Of a stretch of 16,798 bases of DNA, positions 1 through 6,038 are shown one piece after another; position 1 is the stretch's first letter; each line of letters opens with the position of its first letter. Where the stretch lies: NCBI GenBank assembly GCA_964554585.1, contig CAZKPD010000050.1, forward strand, positions 1-16,798. The letters run 5' to 3'. Source of the stretch: Perlabentimonas sp964554585 (lineage in GTDB: Bacteria > Bacteroidota > Bacteroidia > Bacteroidales > Tenuifilaceae). The position numbers and the translations under genes were made by a program. The notes beneath the pieces are model-generated. The model had not been told where the DNA came from. It was given only the letters and a program-made list of their open reading frames with translations, and did no database searches.

Positions 1-50
1 CCAGCGCCGATGGTACTGCCGATTAGGTGGGAGAGTAGGTCGCCGCCAAC
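1..50 (+). rRNA. rrf: 5S ribosomal RNA, 3' end (partial)
   Basis: The first ~50 bases match the 3' part of bacterial 5S rRNA: the CGATGGTACTGC segment, then GGGAGAGTAGG and a terminal GTCGCCGCC that would pair with the missing 5' end. The molecule is cut by the window start, so the rest of the rRNA operon lies upstream. The exact 3' end is uncertain by a few bases. An intrinsic terminator follows within about ten bases, as expected at the end of an rRNA operon. Confidence 0.85.
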
Positions 51-60
51 CTTCAAACGA

Positions 61-94
61 AAGCCCCGAGAAAACAAAACTCGGGGCTTTTTTT
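61..94 (+). terminator. Rho-independent terminator of the rRNA operon
   Basis: AAGCCCCGAG (61-70) and CTCGGGGCTT (80-89) form a perfect 10-bp GC-rich stem with a 9-base loop. It runs directly into a T tract (88-94). It lies just after the 5S end and should stop rRNA transcription before the downstream genes. Confidence 0.93.
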
Positions 95-110
95 ATATCT
101 TTACACGCAG

Positions 111-194
111 ATGATGATGCGAAAAAAGAATATAAGAATACTTCTACCAATTTCTTTCCTTCCCTTGTTTGCTACACAAGGAAATGTTGCTTAG
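111..194 (+). other. Very short ORF resembling a bare signal peptide (possible gene remnant)
   Basis: An open frame of 27 codons starts with three consecutive ATG codons (111, 114, 117) and ends at TAG 192-194. The product begins MMMRKKN, followed by a hydrophobic stretch (ILLPISFLPLF) and a possible Ala-rich cleavage region. This is the layout of an export signal with nothing after it. It could be the stump of a deleted secreted-protein gene, a small membrane peptide, or chance. No promoter was recognised. A small inverted repeat (CCTTGT 163-168 / ACAAGG 176-181) lies inside it. Confidence 0.2.
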
Positions 195-279
195 ATTGGG
201 CCAATCATCTTAGATACATCAATAAAAGACTCTAATTCTCTTTTTCAGATACTGCCTTTTATATAAAAACAAGAATATG

Positions 280-307
280 TTCAATTAAATGTATATAAAT
301 AATTGAA
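280..307. promoter_or_regulatory. Candidate operator: 8-bp inverted repeat over the -33 box
   Basis: TTCAATTA (280-287) and TAATTGAA (300-307) form a perfect inverted repeat with a 12-base AT-rich spacer. The right arm covers the predicted -33 element of the downstream ATPase gene, a place where a dimeric regulator could block RNA polymerase. The DNA here is very AT-rich, which makes chance palindromes more likely. Confidence 0.35.
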
Positions 308-331
308 TGTAATCGATTATTTATATATTTG
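302..331 (+). promoter_or_regulatory. Bacteroidota-type promoter of the ATPase gene
   Basis: ATTG (302-305) as a -33 element and TATATTTG (324-331) as a perfect TAnnTTTG -7 element are separated by 18 bp. Transcription would start around 336-340, leaving a leader of only about ten bases before ATG 348. The alternative TTG start at 303 would lie inside this promoter, which argues against it. Confidence 0.6.
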
Positions 332-347
332 TATAAATATTTGGAAA

Positions 348-1478
348 ATGAATATTGAGAGGCAATTAAAAAATCACTTGCTTTCAAAGTGGGATACAGG
401 AAAAATATTATTGGTAACTGGTTCTAGGCAAGTAGGAAAGACGACATTGATACATTCCCTTTGCAAGGGAAAAGGGACATATCTCTTTTTGAATGGAGAC
501 GATCCTGAGGATAGGGTTTTATTAGCTGATGCCGGTGAAAAGAAACTTCGCCAAATTATAGGTAATCATTCCATTCTATTTATAGATGAAGCCCAAAGGA
601 TTAAAAATATTGGGATTTTACTTAAAATTATACATGATCGAATTGGAAATATTACGGTTGTAGCAAGCGGTTCGTCTGTAATTGATTTGAACGAGGAGAT
701 TAATGAACCTTTGACAGGAAGAAAATGGGAGTTTAATTTGTTTCCTTTGAGTTGGGAGGAATTGAATCATCATTTTGGTTATTTGGATAATCATAAAAAC
801 CTTTCACAATATATGATTTATGGAATGTATCCTGAAGTGATTACGCATCCAAATAAAAAAGAAGAGGTTCTAAAAGAGTTGACACAAAGTTATTTGTACA
901 AAGATTTATTGCAGCATAAAGGAATACGAAAGCCAGAATTATTGGATAAGATTTTATTGGCTTTGGCATTGCAGATAGGTTCAGAGGTGAACTACAACGA
1001 ATTGGCTAATTTAGTTCGTGCAGATAGGGCAACAATAGAAGAATATGTATCACTTTTGGAAAAAACATATGTGATTTTTCGTTTATTTCCATTGAGTAGG
1101 AATGTTAGAAACGAAATTAATACATCCCGAAAGATTTATTTCTTCGATAACGGAATAAGAAATGCAATTATAGGTGACTTTAAACCTATTGAGTTTAGAC
1201 AGGATGTCGGTGCTTTGTGGGAGAATTTTATGATTTCTGAGCGAATCAAAAAACTACAATATAGCGGTTGGTCTGGGCGACATTATTTTTGGCGAACTTA
1301 TCAACAGCAGGAAATTGATTGGGTAGAAGAATCGGAATTGAAATTTAGAGTTTTTGAATTCAAATGGAATCCAAAAAAAGGCAAATCAAAATTTTCAAAG
1401 ACGTTTTTGAGTAATTATCCTATAGCATCTACCTCTGTTATAACTCCCGGAAATTTAGATGAGTTTTTATTAGATTAG
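348..1478 (+). CDS. AAA+ family ATPase with C-terminal DUF4143 domain
   Basis: The protein has 376 residues. The N-terminal ATPase domain has a Walker A motif (GSRQVGKTT, residues 25-33) and a Walker B motif (ILFIDEA, with D80-E81), followed by a sensor-like VVASGSS strand. A winged-helix-like middle region follows, then a C-terminal domain of the DUF4143 type with EIDWV (322-326) and FEFKW (336-340). The D324...E337-x-K339 spacing resembles the PD-(D/E)xK nuclease fold. These ATPases are common in Bacteroidota and archaea, often in multiple copies in accessory regions, and their cellular role is poorly known. ATG 348 was chosen over TTG 303 because the promoter overlaps the latter and the extra 15 residues do not resemble the family N-terminus. 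The gene is AT-rich and stands alone behind the rRNA operon. Confidence 0.85.
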   Translation: MNIERQLKNHLLSKWDTGKILLVTGSRQVGKTTLIHSLCKGKGTYLFLNGDDPEDRVLLADAGEKKLRQIIGNHSILFIDEAQRIKNIGILLKIIHDRIGNITVVASGSSVIDLNEEINEPLTGRKWEFNLFPLSWEELNHHFGYLDNHKNLSQYMIYGMYPEVITHPNKKEEVLKELTQSYLYKDLLQHKGIRKPELLDKILLALALQIGSEVNYNELANLVRADRATIEEYVSLLEKTYVIFRLFPLSRNVRNEINTSRKIYFFDNGIRNAIIGDFKPIEFRQDVGALWENFMISERIKKLQYSGWSGRHYFWRTYQQQEIDWVEESELKFRVFEFKWNPKKGKSKFSKTFLSNYPIASTSVITPGNLDEFLLD

Positions 1479-1564
1479 AATAAAATATACTCTTCTGTTA
1501 CGCGAAAATTCTTAATTGTTCAAATGATAAAAAGTAACCGATTTTTTTAGAATATAGATTAAAT

Positions 1565-2971
1565 ATGAAAAAAACGTTCACTTTGCTAATTGCTTTTTTT
1601 TTAGGAATAATCCTGTTATTTTCTCAACAGATTGATCCCTCTTACAACTTGTTAGAAAGAGCAAGAAAAAATCATAAGTCTCTTTTTATAAATTCTGAAA
1701 AAGCCATAAAAGAAGCAAAAGATTTAGAGAATATAGCATGTAAAGCAAAGGACAGGGAGGCAGAGCTATTGGCTATTAATACCCAATGTGTTTATTATAT
1801 GATTAATAACAATTATGAAAAACTACTTGTCAAGGCGAAGACATTATTTGAAAAAGCTAAATTGTATAATAATCACGGGTATCAGATCATTGCAAAAATA
1901 TGGATTTTCGACTTTTATCATTATAATCAGTTGGATGATCTTGCTTTTCTTGCATTGGAAGATGGAAAAAGAATTATCAATAGAGCCGACGGACAGGATT
2001 CGTTGGTTATCGATGCCAAATCGAATCTATATAGAGCTTATGCTAATTATTACCAGATGAAAGGTGACTATCAAAATCAGTTGAAATATATCTATCTCTC
2101 AATGATTGAAAACCCAAAGCAAAATGATGAATTTATTGATTATAGTAATTTAGCTTCAGTTTATCTGAAAATAAATAATGATTCTGCAAAACATTATGTA
2201 AAACTTGCAATAGCTAAAGATTTTGATTCTGACCGAAAAGATATTCGGTCTTCAAATTTCATAGTAAAGGGGTTAGTTGAATTTGAACAGAAGAATTATG
2301 ACGAAGCCTTGTTCTATTTACATAAAGCAGAGAAAATGGCTGATTTTAATAGCAATATGGATATCCAAACCTTGTATAATAAAATTGTTGAGATATATTA
2401 TATACTACAGGACAAGGAAAACATCAAAAAATATGAAGCCAAGAGAGATTCTTTAAGGTTGAACGTTTCTGAACATAGGAATAATTTATTACGTCAAATG
2501 CTGAATGAAAATAAAGGGGCGATACCAAAATTATCGTGGCATCTATTAGCATCTTTTTCCAGTTTCATTTTTTTAATTACAATTCTTATATATATTATTA
2601 TTCGTAAAAACAGAATATTGTCCCTTCAAGAAAAAACAAGTCAAAGTTATTTGGAGGAATTGCAGATAAAAGAGCGGGAACCTAATTATTCCAAACTTTT
2701 ACAATTATTGGAAGAAAAGGATCCAGCATTTATAAATTTATTTAATAAATATTTTCCGGATTTTTCAAAAAAATTGATAGAAATTAATTCAAAAGTTATT
2801 CAGACTGAAATAGAATTTTGTGCCCTCCTTAAATTAAAAGTGCCAACCAAAGATATTGCACAATACAAAAGTATAACACCTAAGACTGTACAAAATAAAA
2901 AATACCTTATTAGAAAAAAACTGAAAGTTCCTAAAAATATAGATATATACCAGTGGTTCGATTTATTGTAA
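1565..2971 (+). CDS. Signal peptide-TPR-transmembrane-LuxR-type HTH regulator
   Basis: This 468-residue protein opens with a signal peptide or signal anchor (MKKTFTLLIAFFLGIILLFSQ). Residues ~30-290 are helical repeats with TPR character, for example YDEALFYLHKAEKM. One membrane segment lies at about 323-347 (LLASFSSFIFLITILIYIII) and is followed by a charged linker. The C-terminus (about 418-460) is a LuxR/GerE-like helix-turn-helix containing DIAQYKSITPKTVQNKKYLI. The predicted layout is a periplasmic sensor joined through the membrane to a cytoplasmic DNA-binding domain, an architecture frequent in Bacteroidota. There is no receiver or kinase domain, so regulation is presumably by direct conformational coupling. 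Its ligand and target genes are unknown. The T9SS protein gene immediately downstream is a candidate target on adjacency alone. Confidence 0.8.
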   Translation: MKKTFTLLIAFFLGIILLFSQQIDPSYNLLERARKNHKSLFINSEKAIKEAKDLENIACKAKDREAELLAINTQCVYYMINNNYEKLLVKAKTLFEKAKLYNNHGYQIIAKIWIFDFYHYNQLDDLAFLALEDGKRIINRADGQDSLVIDAKSNLYRAYANYYQMKGDYQNQLKYIYLSMIENPKQNDEFIDYSNLASVYLKINNDSAKHYVKLAIAKDFDSDRKDIRSSNFIVKGLVEFEQKNYDEALFYLHKAEKMADFNSNMDIQTLYNKIVEIYYILQDKENIKKYEAKRDSLRLNVSEHRNNLLRQMLNENKGAIPKLSWHLLASFSSFIFLITILIYIIIRKNRILSLQEKTSQSYLEELQIKEREPNYSKLLQLLEEKDPAFINLFNKYFPDFSKKLIEINSKVIQTEIEFCALLKLKVPTKDIAQYKSITPKTVQNKKYLIRKKLKVPKNIDIYQWFDLL

Positions 2972-3085
2972 CTTTCGGTTAATCTTTAGGTTATAAGTTG
3001 TCGGGAAGGTTTTGAGGAGGTGTTTTTTAGGATTGATTTATGATTTTTTTTAAAATTGCTATCTAAACCTTTAAAATTTATAATC

Positions 3086-4696
3086 ATGAGAAGTAATTGC
3101 TTTTTTAAGACACTTATTAATCTTGCCGTTTCATTACTGTTTTTTGCGGCACAATCGCAAGCTAATCCTACAATTGTTTGGGAGAAAACATATGGTGGTT
3201 CTAATAGGGATCATGGGTTTGAAATAATTGCCACAAGTGATGGAGGATACTTAATAATAGGTGAATCAGAATCCGATGATGGGGACGTTGCAGTAAATAA
3301 AGGAATGGGTGACCTATGGATTCTAAAGATTGATGAAGAAGGAAGCCTTATTTGGGAGAAAAGTTATGGGGGCTCTCATATGGACTTTGGACAATCTGTT
3401 GTTGAACTATCAAATGGAAATGGGTATATCGTAGTAGGTAGTACTCAATCATCCGATGGAGATGTAACAGAAAATAATTTCTTTATATCCTGGTGGGTTT
3501 TAAGGCTTGATTTGGAAGGGAATATAATTTGGGATAAAACACTGGGTGGTTTAGGCTATAATAGACCACATTCGGTAGTTCAAACCAATGATGGAAATAT
3601 TATTATAGCAGGATTGAATGATATGGATGGAGGAGACGTGTCAGTCAATTATGGTGGTGCTGATTTCTGGGTAGTGAAGATGGATATTGAAGGAAATCTT
3701 ATTTGGGACAAAAGTTTTGGTGGCTCTGGAGATGATATCGTGGAAAAGATTATAAAAACAAGAGATGGTGATTTTTTATTAGTGGGAACATCCAACTCTA
3801 TGGATGGCGATATTTCTTCTCCACAAGGGATGGACGATAATGATTTTTGGGTGGTCAAAATGGATATGGATGGAAATTTAGTTTGGGAAAAGAGTTATGG
3901 AGGATCGGGAGGGGGTATGTATGGTGATTGGGCGACTGCAGTAGTCGAATCATCAGAGGGAGGATTTGTTGTAGTAGGTCATTCCAGTTCTACAAATGGT
4001 CAGGTAACCGGTAATCATGCAGGAACAGAAGATTTTTGGGTTATAAAGATTGATGAAGAGGGAAGTCTGATTTGGGAGAAAAGTTATGGCGGATTTCACA
4101 CAGATATGGCTAGCGCCATTGTGCAAACTAAAGATGGTAGTTATATTATTGCGGGTCACTCAGCCTCAGTTGATGGAGATATTAGCAGTCACCATGGAGA
4201 ATGGCCAGGATTTGAAGATGTATGGGTGATTAAAATTAATGGAAACGGAGATTTACTGTGGGAAAAGAGTCTGGGAGGTACAGGTTTAGACTTCGGGCGT
4301 GATATAATACTTTCTCGTGAAGGTGAAATAATTATTTTAGCAGAAACTTATTCGGAATCTGGAGATGGTGATGTTTCTTATAATCACGGTAGACCCGACA
4401 TTTGGGTTGTGAAATTAAAGGAAGAATCCACAGGGATGGCAGAAATTGAAATATACGAAATAGATATTGAAGTTTATCCCAATCCTTTTGACGAGGCGTT
4501 TCACGTGAAGCTGCCAGAAGGCTTCCAAGGTAATATTATCGTTACTGACCTACTTGGCAGAACGATTCATTCAGAGAAAAACATAAATAAATCAATATTT
4601 ACTTGGAACAGCACAACCTTATCGACAGGAGTTTATATTTTATCTGTGATGGATAATAGTGGAAGATCGGCAACAAGGAAGATTGTTAAGAGGTAG
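3086..4696 (+). CDS. Secreted seven-repeat (propeller-like) protein with T9SS type A sorting domain
   Basis: The product has 536 residues. ATG 3086 gives a clean signal peptide (MRSNCFFKTLINLAVSLLFFAAQSQA), whereas TTG 3056 would only add ten residues in front of it. The body (~30-455) contains seven repeats of 50-65 residues. Each begins with W[ED]K[ST]xGG and contains a DGGYLIIG-like strand, a DGDV/DGDI turn and a DxWVVK strand. Seven such units suggest a seven-bladed beta-propeller. The end (~458-536) is a T9SS type A sorting domain: VYPNPF, then a strand-rich region with LLGR, LSTGVYILSV and a basic RKIVKR tail. The family signal implies Sec export, passage through the T9SS and surface attachment or release. 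No catalytic motif is visible. Function is unknown; a binding or adhesive role is possible. Confidence 0.85.
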   Translation: MRSNCFFKTLINLAVSLLFFAAQSQANPTIVWEKTYGGSNRDHGFEIIATSDGGYLIIGESESDDGDVAVNKGMGDLWILKIDEEGSLIWEKSYGGSHMDFGQSVVELSNGNGYIVVGSTQSSDGDVTENNFFISWWVLRLDLEGNIIWDKTLGGLGYNRPHSVVQTNDGNIIIAGLNDMDGGDVSVNYGGADFWVVKMDIEGNLIWDKSFGGSGDDIVEKIIKTRDGDFLLVGTSNSMDGDISSPQGMDDNDFWVVKMDMDGNLVWEKSYGGSGGGMYGDWATAVVESSEGGFVVVGHSSSTNGQVTGNHAGTEDFWVIKIDEEGSLIWEKSYGGFHTDMASAIVQTKDGSYIIAGHSASVDGDISSHHGEWPGFEDVWVIKINGNGDLLWEKSLGGTGLDFGRDIILSREGEIIILAETYSESGDGDVSYNHGRPDIWVVKLKEESTGMAEIEIYEIDIEVYPNPFDEAFHVKLPEGFQGNIIVTDLLGRTIHSEKNINKSIFTWNSTTLSTGVYILSVMDNSGRSATRKIVKR

Positions 4697-4711
4697 TTTT
4701 TTTCATAGTGT

Positions 4712-4746
4712 AACCCTCCGTTAGTCTGACTTACGGAGGGTTTTTT
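4712..4746 (+). terminator. Rho-independent terminator after the T9SS protein gene
   Basis: AACCCTCCGT (4712-4721) pairs with ACGGAGGGTT (4733-4742), with further inner pairing, and is followed by a T tract to 4746. It lies 15 bases after the stop codon and separates this gene from the methyltransferase. Confidence 0.9.
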
Positions 4747-4821
4747 ATGTATTTTTGGGTATATTTCTTTTTAAGATTTTCTTGCATAATAAAACCTTGT
4801 ATTCAACGTATATAGAGTAGT

Positions 4822-5514
4822 ATGAGGTTTCTTTTTTTATTTCAATTAGTGGTTTTTACTACCTTGTCGTTATTCTCCCAAGATTTTAACAGTCTGAGGG
4901 AGCGGATGGTTACCGATCAACTTAAAGGGAGAGATATTGACAACCAACTTGTTTTGGATGCTTTTAGGAGTGTGGAGCGTCATCAGTTTGTACCCGAACA
5001 TCTGCAAAGTAGGGCCTACGATGATTCGCCGTTGCCCATAGGTTTGGGCCAAACCATTTCGCAACCCTATATGGTTGCGTTGATGACTCAACTGTTGGAT
5101 TTAAAACCTCATTATAAAGTCTTAGAAATTGGTACCGGTTCCGGTTATCAAGCAGCTATTTTGGCAGAGATTGTACAAGAGGTTTATACCATTGAGATAG
5201 TTCCCGAATTGGCCGAATCGTCCAAACAGCTTCTGCAAAATCTCGGATATGATAATATCCATGTATATCAGGGGGATGGATACCATGGTTTACCCGATTT
5301 TGCTCCTTTTGACGCCATAATAGTTACTGCGGCTGCAGAAAATATACCACCCGCATTGGTTGGTCAACTTGGGGATGGTAAAAAGATGATAATTCCTGTG
5401 GGAGTAAATTCCTGGTCCCAATCCCTTATGCTGGTTGAGAAGAAAGATGGAAAGATTTTAACATCCAGCATTATTCCTGTTCGTTTTGTTCCCTTTACCC
5501 GTTCCAGGAAATAG
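4822..5514 (+). CDS. pcm: Protein-L-isoaspartate O-methyltransferase with N-terminal signal peptide
   Basis: The enzyme transfers a methyl group from S-adenosylmethionine to L-isoaspartyl residues, starting repair of aged proteins. The 230-residue product aligns by eye with E. coli Pcm along its length: LPIGLGQTISQPYMVALMTQLL, the SAM-binding VLEIGTGSGYQAAILA (motif I), QGDGYHGLP, PFDAIIVTAAA and the C-terminal IIPVRFVPFTR. It differs at the N-terminus, where MRFLFLFQLVVFTTLSLFSQ reads as a signal peptide that cytosolic Pcm lacks; after its removal the length matches the usual enzyme. An internal ATG at 4906 is preceded by GAGGGAG but would trim the first conserved helix, so it is the less likely sole start. 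The gene is isolated between terminators. Confidence 0.88.
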   Translation: MRFLFLFQLVVFTTLSLFSQDFNSLRERMVTDQLKGRDIDNQLVLDAFRSVERHQFVPEHLQSRAYDDSPLPIGLGQTISQPYMVALMTQLLDLKPHYKVLEIGTGSGYQAAILAEIVQEVYTIEIVPELAESSKQLLQNLGYDNIHVYQGDGYHGLPDFAPFDAIIVTAAAENIPPALVGQLGDGKKMIIPVGVNSWSQSLMLVEKKDGKILTSSIIPVRFVPFTRSRK

Positions 5515-5526
5515 ATTCCTTTTTTT
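5506..5526 (+). terminator. Weak possible terminator overlapping the pcm stop codon
   Basis: AGGAA (5506-5510) and TTCCT (5516-5520) can form a 5-bp stem with a 5-base loop, followed directly by T5521-5526. The stem is short and partly inside the coding sequence, so termination would be inefficient. Confidence 0.3.
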
Positions 5527-5590
5527 ATCACTATAAATATTCCTTGTAAGTAGCAGTTAAATAGCACTTTAATATAAAAGTATAAAAATA

Positions 5591-5626
5591 AACTAAAAGC
5601 ATAGTTGATAAACTAAGAGATTAGTT
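5591..5626. promoter_or_regulatory. Candidate BlaI operator: two tandem 16-bp palindromes
   Basis: AACTAA-N4-ATAGTT (5591-5606, one mismatch) and AACTAA-N4-TTAGTT (5611-5626, perfect) have identical architecture. Their centres are 20 bp apart, about two helical turns, so two repressor dimers could bind the same DNA face. The second palindrome fills the space between the -33 and -7 boxes of the repressor gene and the first touches the -33 box. This fits negative autoregulation of the kind known for BlaI/MecI. Confidence 0.65.
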
Positions 5627-5635
5627 ATATGTTTG
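5605..5635 (+). promoter_or_regulatory. Bacteroidota-type promoter of the blaI-M56 operon
   Basis: TTG (5605-5607) and TATGTTTG (5628-5635, perfect TAnnTTTG) are separated by 20 bp. The -7 box ends 17 bases before ATG 5652, implying a very short leader. The core is nearly identical to the promoter at 321-350. Confidence 0.6.
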
Positions 5636-5651
5636 TATAAAACATTTTGAT

Positions 5652-6038
5652 ATGAAAGAACTAACCAAAGCAGAAGAACAGGTAATGCATATCCTGTGGG
5701 ATTTAGAAAAGGGGTTTGTTAGGGATCTTATGGATAAGATGCCTGAACCAAAGCCTGCATACAATACTGTTTCAACCATAGTGCGTATTCTTGAGCGCAA
5801 AGGTTTTGTAGGGTATACTGCCTACGGGAAATCACACGAATATTACCCATTAATAAGTAAGAGAGAGTATACCAGTAAGTTTTTAAAGGGGTTTATGCGC
5901 AACTACTTTAGCAGCTCATATCGTCAATTGGTCTCCTTTTTTGCTAAGGAAGAGGATTTATCTATTGAAGAGATGGAGAGCATTATTACCTTACTCAATG
6001 AAGAACTAAAAAAACAAAAGGACCATGGAGACAAGTAG
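5652..6038 (+). CDS. BlaI/MecI/CopY family transcriptional repressor
   Basis: At 128 residues it has the usual length of BlaI/MecI repressors. The N-terminal winged helix-turn-helix (~1-75) has the family pattern LTKAEEQVMHILWDLEKGFVRD, then PAYNTVSTIVRILERKGFV and the wing YGKSHEYYPL. The C-terminal helical part (~76-128) is the dimerisation region, which in characterised members is cut when the sensor peptidase is activated. It overlaps the downstream M56 gene by 14 bp, so the two are translationally coupled. The tandem palindromes over its promoter point to autoregulation. Nothing in the sequence shows that it controls beta-lactam resistance; no beta-lactamase gene is in the window. Confidence 0.92.
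   Translation: MKELTKAEEQVMHILWDLEKGFVRDLMDKMPEPKPAYNTVSTIVRILERKGFVGYTAYGKSHEYYPLISKREYTSKFLKGFMRNYFSSSYRQLVSFFAKEEDLSIEEMESIITLLNEELKKQKDHGDK

Noticed and set aside
303..347. In-frame TTG start extending the DUF4143 ATPase by 15 residues
   Set aside because: The TTG forms part of the predicted -33 promoter box, and ATG 348 fits the family N-terminus.
4750..4757. TATTTTTG as a -7 box for pcm
   Set aside because: The corresponding -33 position falls inside the preceding terminator and contains no TTG.
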